Of a stretch of 64,000 nucleotides of DNA, positions 46,833 through 55,700 are shown piece by piece. A program made the translations under genes and the position numbers. Source of the stretch: Pseudoalteromonas rubra (GTDB taxonomy: Bacteria; Pseudomonadota; Gammaproteobacteria; Enterobacterales; Alteromonadaceae); contig NZ_JXYA01000023.1 in NCBI RefSeq assembly GCF_000967655.1, positions 1 through 64,000 on the forward strand, written 5' to 3'. How positions within the stretch are numbered: position 1 is the stretch's first letter; each line of letters begins with the position of its first letter. The notes below the pieces were generated by a model. That model saw only the letters and a list, made by a program, of their open reading frames with translations. It made no database searches and was not told the DNA's origin.

Positions 46833-48476
46833 TCATTGGCCCTCAAACAAACGCTGCAACAATACCGGACGCTCCGTGCGTGGTATTGCCATGGCGCGGT
46901 CGATATCGGCCTGAGTCAGCACTCTGCCATGATGGGAAGACACATACTGAGCGACTTTTATGCCCTGCTCGTTCAGCCTCTCCACCAGAGCGTCGAGACG
47001 ATAATAGGTGTCGAGATCCGGCCAACGTGCCGGTGAGTGCAGCGCCTGCTCAAAGCTGCTGCCGAACATATCCTCCGTGAGCAAAATCTGCGGCTCACTC
47101 AGATACACGACCAAGTTATGCGCAGCATGACTGTTGGGCACATCCAGCAGGCGGATTTTCCCCCCGGCCAGGGTATAGGGCGCCGGGATGGTTTCAATTC
47201 TGACGTGTGGGCCCAGCGCTTCCGCCACTGCGTTTTTGTCTGCCGGGTGCACCAGCAAGGTGGTGTCCTCAGCCAGGGTATCCCGCAGCCCTCTCAGGTG
47301 ATCGGTATGATGGTGCGTCACAATATGGTACTTCACGGGTTTGCTGAGTGAAGTGCTCTGTCTTAACCTGGCCAGGGCTTTTGCCCATGATCCGGTCCCG
47401 GTGCCAGCCTGTTCGTTCATCTGCCAGGTGCCTGCCGAGATCAGATAGTCACCGGCATCAACAAATAGGCTGTAGCCCCAATCCTGACCGACAAAATAAA
47501 CGCCCGTTGCCAGCTCACGCACGGTCAACTCAGAGACATCAAAAGGTGTTACCGCTGGCGCGCGCTGATACGCCGCAGGAATCTGGAATGACGCATCCAC
47601 AGGCTTAGCCACCGAGACAGTACGCGCTTTGCTGTGATACTGCGGGCCATCTGCGGTGCTGACGAGCACCTGAGATGCCCAGCGAATAGCCCCGCTGGTG
47701 CGATGGGCCATAAAGTCATAAAAGCGCTTTTTACCCTGCTGCTCGGTCATCATCCGGCTCAGTAGCCCGTTGTTTTGGTTGAGGTAAAGTGTGTGACTGG
47801 TTTGCGCTTTACCATCCAGCGGCACCGCTATCACATCGTGGGGCACGCCGGCAATATACGCCGTATCCAGCCACTGGCTGGGTTGCTTAAGCTGCGCCAG
47901 TTTACGCACGATCAGGGTATCCAGCATGGCTTCATAGCCCAGCGAGGTATTGTCAAAGGTAATACGCGAGCTGGGTTGGAATCGCTGTAATGCATGATCA
48001 ATGCTCGCCCCTTTATTGCCTGCAAACAACCGATGGATTACTTCGGGGGCATCGCTGCCATGACTGCCCACCAGGCGTGAATTGGCCTGTTTAAATACCT
48101 TACGCTTGGCGACAAAATCGATGCGATAGTCGTTTTGCTGCTCGCTTAAATAGGTGACCATAGGTCCCTGCAAAGCATGGCCGCTCAGCCATTGAGAATA
48201 GTGGTACCAGGTTTCACTGACCGAGATGCCTGGCAATGTCAGTAAATGCTCACCGCCATAAGCTGCTACCGTACGTTCAATGATCTGTGCTTCGCGCGAT
48301 TGCGCATGAGCTAACGGACATGCGCCCACCATGGCAAGGGCAGATATCAGCACCAAAACGAATGGCCGCCTGACTAACAGGCTCAAACCTGGCTTAAGGT
48401 GGTTAACCGCACTGGCAAAATGATTGAAGACATATCCCAAAAGATAAATAAAGCGTTTGTTATTATCACAGTACAT
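46833..48476 (-). CDS. Secreted MBL-fold metallo-hydrolase
   Basis: Up to 547 residues. A hydrophobic signal-like segment (FVLVLISALAMVGACPLAHA) sits near residues 39-58, so the true start may lie downstream of the first ATG at 48476. The C-terminal half is a metallo-beta-lactamase fold with the zinc motif VTHHHTDHLRGL, the downstream His in NSHAAHNL and Asp in LTEDMFG. The N-terminal half (about 60-330) is a periplasmic domain of unknown fold. SoxH- or alkyl-sulfatase-like hydrolases have similar metal sites, but the substrate is not clear. It is divergent from the CadC-like regulator. Confidence 0.82.
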   Translation of the reverse strand: MYCDNNKRFIYLLGYVFNHFASAVNHLKPGLSLLVRRPFVLVLISALAMVGACPLAHAQSREAQIIERTVAAYGGEHLLTLPGISVSETWYHYSQWLSGHALQGPMVTYLSEQQNDYRIDFVAKRKVFKQANSRLVGSHGSDAPEVIHRLFAGNKGASIDHALQRFQPSSRITFDNTSLGYEAMLDTLIVRKLAQLKQPSQWLDTAYIAGVPHDVIAVPLDGKAQTSHTLYLNQNNGLLSRMMTEQQGKKRFYDFMAHRTSGAIRWASQVLVSTADGPQYHSKARTVSVAKPVDASFQIPAAYQRAPAVTPFDVSELTVRELATGVYFVGQDWGYSLFVDAGDYLISAGTWQMNEQAGTGTGSWAKALARLRQSTSLSKPVKYHIVTHHHTDHLRGLRDTLAEDTTLLVHPADKNAVAEALGPHVRIETIPAPYTLAGGKIRLLDVPNSHAAHNLVVYLSEPQILLTEDMFGSSFEQALHSPARWPDLDTYYRLDALVERLNEQGIKVAQYVSSHHGRVLTQADIDRAMAIPRTERPVLLQRLFEGQ

Positions 48477-48834
48477 AGGCTTAGCGCTCTGTTGTTATTA
48501 CTCGCCTGCCATTGAACGCAAAGACACAGAGCAAAGCCACAAAGCCCCCCTAATGAAAAGCTGATGAATTGCTGAGGGCCGGTAACTGACCGACTCAAGC
48601 TCTAACAAAAACAGCTAACCAACTGAATAAAATAGATAAGTTTTATATTCGTCGTTATCCCAAGCTCTTTTCGATTTCGTCCCAGCCTCTTTACTCAGAC
48701 AAATACAACCTCAAATCACTGCGCGCAGCAATATACTGTCACAATTCGCCGGACCAGATCTGCGCTTGCACACCTCGACAGACATAATATTGCGCCGTAC
48801 ACTCAATGCCGAATTCAGGCAGTTGCGGATTACG
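48477..48834. other. Divergent intergenic region, hydrolase/CadC-like regulator
   Basis: About 350 bases with no supported gene, holding the promoters of both neighbours. No distinct operator, terminator or RNA element was seen. Confidence 0.3.
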
Positions 48835-50913
48835 ATGGCACAGACAAGATTCTTTATTAACGAGTTTGAAATCGATTTCTCTCGCAGTGTGGTGATCCAA
48901 AACGGCCAGCATACTCAGGTCGAGCCCAAAGTGTTGCAGGTACTGCTGCTACTTGCAAAGCGCCAGCGAGAGCATGGCGAGCAGGTGGTCACCCATGAAG
49001 AGATCATGACCCATGTCTGGCAAGGCGTTGAAGTGGTGCCCAATGCCCTGCAACGCTGCATTGCCATTTTGCGCAAGGTACTGGGAGACAATGCCAAAAA
49101 CCCCAGCATAATCGCAACGCACCCCAAAATTGGATACCGCTTACTGGCGCCTGTGCGCTGGCCAGAACCCAGCGCCGACAAAATCCAAGACAGAACAAAA
49201 AAGCCTTATTCTAAAAACACTTTATTGATAGTAGGCACTTTCTTACTCGGTATCTTGTTATATCTTGTCTGGCCCACAACGCAGCCGCCCAGTTACACCC
49301 GACTGACTCCACTAACCCATACTGATGCCCATGAATCCCATGCTATTTTTAGCCCAGATGGCGATTATCTTGTCTTTAACCGGTATGCCGGAAGCTGCAC
49401 CAGCCACTTATGGGCACGGCACATAAATAGTGGCCAGGAGCAGCGGCTCAGCGCCACACCCGGACAGTTCGGTGCGCCAGGCTTTACCCCGGATGGCCGC
49501 GAGCTGGTGTTTGCCGCCAAAGCCGATTGTGAGCAACCCAGTGCCCAGTCCTGCTGGGCACTGGCTACGCTTGATTTTGCCCAAGCGCTCACCAAGCCAC
49601 ACGCTATCGAGCCGCGTTATTTGTGCGATGCAGGGCAGCCAATGGCCCTCAAAGCGCTGCCCAACCATGCGTATGCCTATTTGCAAAGCGGCGACAGCCA
49701 AACCCAGCTGGTGCAGTACAACGACCTGACCAAAACCGTCGGCACCTTATATTCCGCAGCGGACGACTACCTGTACCACTTTGACTATCATGCGCACCAG
49801 CAGCACTTTGCCCTGTTTAGCCGGGATCAGTCGCTGAATTATGTTTTGACAGTACTGGATAAAAACGCGCAACCAGTGCAGCGCAATACCATTGCACTGC
49901 TGCCACACATGGACCCAACCGCCTCGCTCACTGGCCGCTTTACTCCCGACGGCCGCACGCTGCTGGTTGTCAGCAACGGCCAGCTTTACAGCCTTACCCT
50001 GAGTGGCAAATTAAGCCTGCTTCCTACGCCCGCCACTGAGCTGCTTGGAGCAGACAAACATCCGACCCGCCACACCTTACTGGCTGTGAATGGCCAGAAG
50101 GACATTGATATTGCACAACTGACGCTCAGTCACACAGACTCGGCTGTTGCTGATCCAGTACATGATCTGAACAGCCGCGCCCTGCCCTACCCCAGTCTGT
50201 CGCGCACGCAGGCGCAGGAGCGGCAGGCTCAGTTTTCACCCGACGGCCAGCGGATTGCCTTTATTTCTAATCGCAACGGTGTGGATCAGCTCTGGATATG
50301 GCAGGGTGAACAGGCCGTTGCAATTAGCAATACCAACGCCTCACACACCATTCATGGATTTGCCTGGTCGCCGGATGCCAAACACTTACTCTGGGCACAG
50401 GGCGGCAAACTGCACCGCGCTGATTTATCCGGCCAGCAGCACAGCCTGAGCTCAAGATTGCCAGTTCATTCGGTACAGGCCTGGCATCAACCAGGGCAAG
50501 TGCTGATGCTGATCAACGACCCCATGCCCGGTGGGTTGTATCTGTATGATTTAGCAAGTGGTGAGCTGAGCAAACTGGGGATTAATGGCGTGCATCGCGC
50601 ATGGCAGGCAGGTGAGCTGGTGTACTACAGTGACGCACAGGGCAAGGTAAAACGCTTCACTCTGGGTGAAGGCCCCACCCACGCCAAAGCGCTTACCGCC
50701 CTGAATGGACGCGCTATGGTCATAAAACATGAGCATATTTACAGCGTAGATCAGACAAATCTGACACTAAACCGCTACGACTTAGACGGCAAGCTGCTCA
50801 ACATGCTGCGCCCCCTGAAGCCCACCGCGTGGAAAATCAGCGACGTGCATCAGGCGCAGCTGTTGCTGGAGCAGTTTATTGGTATTGAGCAGGAGCTGGT
50901 GTTGATTGACTAA
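48835..50913 (+). CDS. CadC-like membrane transcriptional regulator with TolB-type beta-propeller
   Basis: About 692 residues. An OmpR/ToxR-type winged helix (about 5-105: VEPKVLQVLLLLAKRQ, ALQRCIAILRKVLGD, THPKIGYRLL) is followed by one transmembrane helix (about 130-150, TLLIVGTFLLGILLYLVW) and a periplasmic six-bladed PD40/TolB-like propeller with repeats such as AIFSPDGDYLVFNR, GFTPDGRELVF, AQFSPDGQRIAFISNRNG and FAWSPDAKHLLW. This is a one-component regulator that senses outside and binds DNA inside. ATG 48835 gives the usual start MAQTRFFINEFEID. Candidate targets are the divergent hydrolase and the TonB receptor. Confidence 0.88.
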   Translation: MAQTRFFINEFEIDFSRSVVIQNGQHTQVEPKVLQVLLLLAKRQREHGEQVVTHEEIMTHVWQGVEVVPNALQRCIAILRKVLGDNAKNPSIIATHPKIGYRLLAPVRWPEPSADKIQDRTKKPYSKNTLLIVGTFLLGILLYLVWPTTQPPSYTRLTPLTHTDAHESHAIFSPDGDYLVFNRYAGSCTSHLWARHINSGQEQRLSATPGQFGAPGFTPDGRELVFAAKADCEQPSAQSCWALATLDFAQALTKPHAIEPRYLCDAGQPMALKALPNHAYAYLQSGDSQTQLVQYNDLTKTVGTLYSAADDYLYHFDYHAHQQHFALFSRDQSLNYVLTVLDKNAQPVQRNTIALLPHMDPTASLTGRFTPDGRTLLVVSNGQLYSLTLSGKLSLLPTPATELLGADKHPTRHTLLAVNGQKDIDIAQLTLSHTDSAVADPVHDLNSRALPYPSLSRTQAQERQAQFSPDGQRIAFISNRNGVDQLWIWQGEQAVAISNTNASHTIHGFAWSPDAKHLLWAQGGKLHRADLSGQQHSLSSRLPVHSVQAWHQPGQVLMLINDPMPGGLYLYDLASGELSKLGINGVHRAWQAGELVYYSDAQGKVKRFTLGEGPTHAKALTALNGRAMVIKHEHIYSVDQTNLTLNRYDLDGKLLNMLRPLKPTAWKISDVHQAQLLLEQFIGIEQELVLID

Positions 50914-50946
50914 AAGCAGCAGCCCCCGAACAACTACACCTGAGGA

Positions 50947-53046
50947 TTAATGACCAAACTTAATGCGCACACCGGCATTGACAATAAAGCCATCGTTGCG
51001 CGACCAGATATCCGTTGTCCACTGACCACTCACCGCCTGCTGAGGCAACAACAGCGGATGCTCATCGGTTTGCTTCACATCCAGCAGGTTCTCAAAGTTG
51101 ATAAACCAGCTGTAACGCCCGGTGGTGATCTCGCCCATCAAACCCAGGTGCCAGTATGGATCGGACTCCGCCACAAACGGGTTGGCATTGAGGCGCTGCG
51201 GCCCGGTGTAATAAGCCTCAAACCCGGCGCGGAAGTTACCGTGTTGCTCCCACATGGCCACAAACCCGGCCGAGTGTTTAGGCGTCAGCGCAATCTCTGT
51301 GCGCGTCTGGCCATCCACGCTTTGGGTCGCGTCCAGGTATAAATAGCTGGCGGTTAGTTTCACGTCGCGCCAGTAATAACGCAGCAGCACTTCTGAGCCT
51401 CGGATCTGGCTCTCGCCCAGTGCATTGGTCAGCCGTACCTGGGTCGGCGGCGTGCCATCCGATGTTGGCACCACCTCCAGCTCGGTCACGTTATCCACAT
51501 TCGAGCCAAACAGGGTCAGACTGGTTTCAACCGAATCAAAGGTGTAGGTAAAATCCAGCGAGGCGGTTTCGGCCTCTTCCGCCTGCAATTCACCTATCGG
51601 TGCCAGGCGCGATAACCCCGCCGCTTCAATGTCTTCCACAAACGGCGTTGGCGCAAAATAACCCTGCGCATAGGCACCGCGCACCGTCAGCTCGCCCGGA
51701 CGATACAACAAGGTCACTCGCGGGCTGAACTGAGTACCATATTCATTATGATCATCTACTCGCGCACTCACCGACGCGGTCAGCGTATCACTCAGGGTAT
51801 GATCCAGCTGGGCAAACAGGCCCGGCACCTCATAGCTGTAATCAAAGGTCGGAAACGTCTCAGATTCAAACATATCCGACTGATAGGCAACCCCCAGTAG
51901 CCAGTCGGTTTTGTCGTTGTAACCACTGACACTGGTTTCAAACAAATAGCTTTCGTGCCTGTCCTCTTCGAGCACCAGACCAAAGCCATGCTCATGGTTT
52001 TGCACCATGGCCGATGAGCGCGCATGCAGCGTGAGCGTGTCGGACATCGGCTGGCTATACACCAACCCGCCGTCCAGTCGCTCTGAATCCTGGGTTTGTA
52101 CGTACGGGTTGCCATCCGCCATAGTAAACCCATCTTTAGTACCACCATTACGCTGCTCGGTCATGGCACCCGCCGTCACGTACAAGGACTCGCCCTGCTC
52201 ACCTTCCCAGAACAAGCGCGGCCGTGCGGTGTAGCGCTCATAGCCTGCCAAATCGAACCAGCCGTCGTTGTCTATGTCTTCGGACTTTTGATGATGTGCG
52301 CCCAGCGTTAGCGAGCCTTTCAGGTCATCGCTCAGCGGGCTTTCGATATAAGACGTCAGATCCTGGCCATCACGGGTGGTCAGGTTCAGCAGCACCTCAC
52401 CCTTGAACTCGTCGCCCGGCTTGCGGGAAATAAGGTTGATCACCCCGCCCAGCGCCGATCCACCATATAAAGACGACGCCGAGCCTTTGATGATCTCAAC
52501 CCGGCCCAGATCCGTGGGTGGAATTTGTAACAGGCCAATCGACGCGGCCTGATTACCATAAAGCGGCAGGCCATCGGCCAGTAGCTGAGTGTAGCGACCA
52601 TACAAGCCCTGCAATCGAATATTGGCACTGCCCAGCGCAGGCGAGGTGGTTTGCATGCGCACACCGCCGGTTTCTGCCACCAGCATGGAGATATTACCCG
52701 GGCGCATCGCCGCCTTTTCTTCGATTTCTTCGCGGTTGATCAGCTCCACCCGTACCGGCTGCTCATCGGCAATTCGGCCAGAGCGCGTTGCCTGGATGAC
52801 GATTTTTTCCATTTCATGACCGTGATCATCGTGGTGCTCATCGTCAGCGTGCACATCATGATGGCCGTCTTCATGCTTTGCTTCAGCATGAGACTCTTGT
52901 GCCTGATGCTCAGGCCCCGGCGCAACCAGCGCAGCACTCACAGCAGTGGCCAGCGGACTCAGCGGCGCCGCCACACTTACCGACATTCCCAGAGATAAAC
53001 AACTTAAAGACAAAACCAAACCGGCAGAACGAAACGTATCAGACAT
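50947..53046 (-). CDS. TonB-dependent receptor with His-rich N-terminus, probably metal uptake
   Basis: A 699-residue outer-membrane receptor. After the signal peptide there is a segment of about 35 residues (46-81) with ten histidines and many acidic residues (for example GHHDVHADDEHHDDHGHE), then a TonB-box-like IVIQATR, a plug with VEIIKGSASSLYGGSALGG, and a barrel ending in RIKFGH. Such His-rich arms are seen in zinc receptors such as ZnuD. It is divergent from a CadR-like MerR gene, so a role in zinc or another divalent metal is likely, though the direction of regulation is not known. Confidence 0.87.
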   Translation of the reverse strand: MSDTFRSAGLVLSLSCLSLGMSVSVAAPLSPLATAVSAALVAPGPEHQAQESHAEAKHEDGHHDVHADDEHHDDHGHEMEKIVIQATRSGRIADEQPVRVELINREEIEEKAAMRPGNISMLVAETGGVRMQTTSPALGSANIRLQGLYGRYTQLLADGLPLYGNQAASIGLLQIPPTDLGRVEIIKGSASSLYGGSALGGVINLISRKPGDEFKGEVLLNLTTRDGQDLTSYIESPLSDDLKGSLTLGAHHQKSEDIDNDGWFDLAGYERYTARPRLFWEGEQGESLYVTAGAMTEQRNGGTKDGFTMADGNPYVQTQDSERLDGGLVYSQPMSDTLTLHARSSAMVQNHEHGFGLVLEEDRHESYLFETSVSGYNDKTDWLLGVAYQSDMFESETFPTFDYSYEVPGLFAQLDHTLSDTLTASVSARVDDHNEYGTQFSPRVTLLYRPGELTVRGAYAQGYFAPTPFVEDIEAAGLSRLAPIGELQAEEAETASLDFTYTFDSVETSLTLFGSNVDNVTELEVVPTSDGTPPTQVRLTNALGESQIRGSEVLLRYYWRDVKLTASYLYLDATQSVDGQTRTEIALTPKHSAGFVAMWEQHGNFRAGFEAYYTGPQRLNANPFVAESDPYWHLGLMGEITTGRYSWFINFENLLDVKQTDEHPLLLPQQAVSGQWTTDIWSRNDGFIVNAGVRIKFGH

Positions 53047-53122
53047 AACGAATTACTTGACCCTCAGGACAGGAATAAATGATACTGCCGATGCTAAAGG
53101 TTACAGCGACAGGAAGGTCAAT

Positions 53123-53509
53123 ATGAAAATCAGCGAACTTGCGACGAAATCCCAGATAAATGCGAAAACCATCCGCTATTATGAGCAAGTTGGCCTGCTC
53201 AAAGCGCCGCAACGCGCCAGCAATGGCTACCGCCATTACCAACCGGGCGACGTAGACACCCTGATCTTTATCCGACGCTGCCGCGAGCTCAACATCCCAC
53301 TCGACGACATCAAACGCCTGGTAGAAGTACAGGCCGACCCCAACGCCTCCTGCGCCGTCGTCGATAAAATCATCGCCGAACAACTCGCCCAGGTACAACG
53401 CGCCCAGCGCGAGCTGGCACTGCTGGAACAATCCCTGCAAACCCTCGCCTCTTGCAGCGCCGAACAGGTAGAAAAGTGTTCGATTTTGCATAAGTTGAAG
53501 GCACCATAA
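53123..53509 (+). CDS. MerR-family metal-responsive regulator, CadR/PbrR-like
   Basis: A 128-residue regulator with the MerR winged helix (MKISELATKSQINAKTIRYY) and a dimerisation coiled coil. Cysteines at 77, 111 and 119 match the positions of metal-binding cysteines in CadR and PbrR, implying sensing of Cd, Pb or Zn. ATG 53123 has AGGAAGG upstream; an earlier in-frame start would run into the divergent receptor gene. A TTGACC (53057-53062) and GATACT (53081-53086) spaced 18 bases lie just upstream and may be a MerR-type promoter, but no strong dyad is seen. Confidence 0.9.
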   Translation: MKISELATKSQINAKTIRYYEQVGLLKAPQRASNGYRHYQPGDVDTLIFIRRCRELNIPLDDIKRLVEVQADPNASCAVVDKIIAEQLAQVQRAQRELALLEQSLQTLASCSAEQVEKCSILHKLKAP

Positions 53510-53672
53510 GGCGCTAAAATAAAAGTACTTTCCCACTCTTTACAACCCTTTTATAAATATCTTCATTATTTTCAGCTCGCCAACACATAACAATGTAAAA
53601 ATATTTATCAAAATGTTAACTTCACGAAATGGATGACTAATTAAACTAGCTTCTGAACAATGTGAGTTGCGA

Positions 53673-53966
53673 ATGAATAATATCAAAAGGAAACGCAAAA
53701 TAGATGATTTCAGGAAGGATGTGCAGCGCTCGATTCGTCAGTTAAGACGAGACCGGGGCTGGTCTCAGGCTGAATTAGGTAGAAGAATCGGCGTTGATCA
53801 AGCCACTATCAGCAACTGGGAAAGCGACAAGACTGATATCCCCCTAACCAAAATGTTCGAAATCGTACTGGTTGCAGGCCAGGATTGCGCAAAACAATAT
53901 TTTAGCTTTATGAGTGACAATAACGACACCCAACCTGCTGAAAAAGAACCAACAAAGAAGGAGTAA
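53673..53966 (+). CDS. XRE-family helix-turn-helix regulator of the peptide operon
   Basis: A 97-residue DNA-binding protein with a lambda-Cro/C1-type helix-turn-helix (about 20-75: LRRDRGWSQAELGRRIGVDQ, then SNWESDKTDIPLTKM). I chose ATG 53673 over a TTG two codons upstream. The C-terminus is charged and probably disordered. Four bases separate it from the membrane-protein gene, and the two short peptides follow, so it probably regulates its own operon. Confidence 0.88.
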   Translation: MNNIKRKRKIDDFRKDVQRSIRQLRRDRGWSQAELGRRIGVDQATISNWESDKTDIPLTKMFEIVLVAGQDCAKQYFSFMSDNNDTQPAEKEPTKKE

Positions 53967-53970
53967 CGCC

Positions 53971-54507
53971 ATGGAGTTTATATATAAAGTGTTTCAATAC
54001 GCCCCGATTTTTATTGTGCTATTTGGCCTTTGTTATACCTGGCGCTTTGAAAATGCCCGCTGGTTTTTTATCACTCTGGGGGTCGTAGAGCTGATCGATG
54101 AACTGATGATCCCGGTTGCATTGAACTGGGAGACTTATTACTATGTTTACTGTGCATTAATGAGTTTTGCATTTTTGCTACCCATAGTATACCGAAAACG
54201 CTTGGCGCATTGGTTTTACGAGAAAACTAACTATGAATATTTTTATCGTTGTTACGCGAAGCACACTGTCTCTGCGCAAGAGATGTTGGTGATTTGCTTA
54301 GTGGGTCTTTCCTGTATCATTAATATGCTGACTTTCATCGAAGTACTGCTCTACAAGAGCTTTTTGATAGACAACGCATATTTGAAGTTTTATGTCCGGG
54401 ACAATGCAAATACGCTGCTGCACATCGTAATGATACTTGCTTTGCTCCAATTTGCATTGAGAGCAGAATTTAGAGAAGGACTAGAACCTCATGAAGAAAG
54501 CAATTGA
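53971..54507 (+). CDS. Polytopic membrane protein of the peptide operon
   Basis: A 178-residue protein with about five predicted transmembrane helices (approximately 8-24, 30-51, 55-73, 106-129 and 148-164). ATG 53971 has AAGGAG eight bases upstream. I recognise no family: there is no C39 protease, ABC, CAAX-protease or kinase motif. It overlaps the start of the first short peptide by 17 bases, which argues for linked expression. Export, immunity or sensing of the peptides would fit, but this is inference only. Confidence 0.8.
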   Translation: MEFIYKVFQYAPIFIVLFGLCYTWRFENARWFFITLGVVELIDELMIPVALNWETYYYVYCALMSFAFLLPIVYRKRLAHWFYEKTNYEYFYRCYAKHTVSAQEMLVICLVGLSCIINMLTFIEVLLYKSFLIDNAYLKFYVRDNANTLLHIVMILALLQFALRAEFREGLEPHEESN

Positions 54508-54628
54508 TAAAGCCGAACTCAAGAAAGTTTCTGGTGGTATTGGCGGTGGGAATGAGTCACCAGGCCTAACCAGAAGCCAGCATATAGAGTTTCCAAAGCC
54601 ACAGGCTAAACCAATACAGCCCCGTTAA
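54491..54628 (+). CDS. Short peptide 1 with double-glycine-type leader
   Basis: A 45-residue peptide starting MKKAIDKAELKKVSGG. The leader fits the GG-leader pattern (Leu at -7, Val at -4, Gly-Gly at -2/-1), which would release a 29-residue core IGGGNESPGLTRSQHIEF plus a Pro/Lys/Gln-rich tail. AAGGA lies ten bases upstream. The start overlaps the 3' end of the membrane-protein gene in another frame. Its paralogue lies 19 bases downstream and shares the core GIGGG..SPGLTR and the MKK..I....L.KV leader, strong evidence that both are real. No cysteine is present. Secreted signal, bacteriocin or modified peptide are all possible. Confidence 0.75.
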   Translation: MKKAIDKAELKKVSGGIGGGNESPGLTRSQHIEFPKPQAKPIQPR

Positions 54629-54647
54629 CGGTTAATTTGAGTATGCC

Positions 54648-54758
54648 ATGAAAAAAGTAATTCATATCTCACAACTACAAAAAGTGACAGCTGGCATTGG
54701 CGGCGGAACAAGCTCACCCGGCCTCACCCGCCAACCTCAGCTCGATGTAAAACCCTGA
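54648..54758 (+). CDS. Short peptide 2, paralogue of peptide 1
   Basis: A 36-residue peptide starting MKKVIHISQLQKVTAG. It matches peptide 1 at 17 of the first 28 positions, with no gap, including GIGGG and SPGLTR. Cleavage after AG would release a 20-residue core starting IGGGTSSPGLTRQPQ. The ribosome site is weak (GAG). A terminator follows directly, so it is the last gene of the operon. Confidence 0.75.
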   Translation: MKKVIHISQLQKVTAGIGGGTSSPGLTRQPQLDVKP

Positions 54759-54774
54759 GCAACAAACCCTCACC

Positions 54775-54807
54775 AAAGCCCGATGAAGTCATTATTCGGG
54801 CTTAGTT
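54775..54807 (+). terminator. Rho-independent terminator of the peptide operon
   Basis: AAGCCCGA and TCGGGCTT are perfect complements around a 12-base loop, followed by AGTTTT. It ends the XRE-membrane protein-peptide operon. Confidence 0.85.
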
Positions 54808-54970
54808 TTAATTGCTCCCAAGTTCAATCAACCATCATCAGGATTCGGTTCACTCATACTTTTAGTACAAACGTGGTAAACTCAGCACCACTTATTGATG
54901 TAAATTAATGCCAGTGCAGCGTTTTATTTGTACAGTAAAGTCGCGCCCGAGCGTATTAAAAGGACTACCC

Positions 54971-55336
54971 GTGATCCCGAATTATCAGCAATTTATGCGC
55001 CCTGTTTTGGAAGTTGCTGCGCAAGCAAATGGTGCAGAGGTTAAACTGCGCGATGTTGTAAACCAGATAGCCGACAAGTTTGCCCTGACAGACGCCGAGC
55101 GCACAGAGACCCTGCCAAGCGGCAAACAAAGTGTGATTGATAACCGTATCGGCTGGGCAAAAACCTATCTGGTAAAAGCCGGGTTACTGGAATCCCCGCG
55201 CAGGGCACATATTGCTATAACTCCTCGCGGCATAGAGGCACTGCACAGTCAAAGCGAAATCAACAACACCTATTTGCAACAGTTTGATGAGTTTGTTGCT
55301 TTTACTCAAAAGAGCAACGACACACAGCTTAGGTAA
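54971..55336 (+). pseudogene. Mrr N-terminal domain remnant
   Basis: Codes 121 residues matching only the winged-helix N-terminal domain of Mrr-type restriction enzymes (IPNYQQFMRPVLEVAAQ, VIDNRIGWAKTYLVKAGLLE, AHIAITPRGIEAL). The catalytic Mrr nuclease domain is missing. GTG 54971 has AAAAGGA just upstream and matches the usual Mrr start; an ATG at 54908 is less likely. The frame ends where sequence of a DUF1524 protein begins, so it looks like the 5' part of a gene joined by deletion to the 3' part of another. It might still make a stable DNA-binding domain. Confidence 0.75.
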
Positions 55337-55550
55337 CTTGGCTCTACTCTCTCGAAATAAAAATAGTGCCGCAAGTAACTACGACTTTGACAAAAAGAAA
55401 AGTGAGTACTTTAACCCTATCAGCGGTCGTACAACGTTTGTCTTAACCAATCAGGTGTTAAGTCAAGATGAATGGACTCCAGAGGTGTTCAAACAACGTC
55501 AAACATTGTTGGTTGATAAACTCACTAACACTTGGCAGCTATATGACTAA
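55317..55550 (+). pseudogene. DUF1524 (GmrSD-type HNH) C-terminal remnant
   Basis: In a different frame from the Mrr remnant, the sequence reads THSLGNLALLSRNKNSAASN, then FDKKKSEYF, FVLTNQVLSQDEW and KLTNTWQLYD. This is the C-terminal end of a DUF1524 nuclease domain, as found at the end of GmrSD/DUF262 type IV restriction enzymes. There is no start codon in context and no N-terminal part. Adjacent to the Mrr fragment, it marks a deletion junction between two restriction genes. Confidence 0.72.
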
Positions 55551-55700
55551 ATCAGGAGCTAACCGATAATGAACGGTAAAAGATTTCGGTTAAAGGCAAG
55601 ATAGACAGCGTGATTGGCGGGCAAATACCAGCACACCATTGTTATACTTATAGCAATTAGAACTAAGTGATATGATAAAGGAAAAACCAAGGCGTAACAG

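Noticed and set aside
53047..53122. MerR operator between the receptor and regulator genes
   Set aside because: A -35/-10 pair with 18-base spacing can be drawn, but no good dyad lies in the spacer, so it was not listed as a site.
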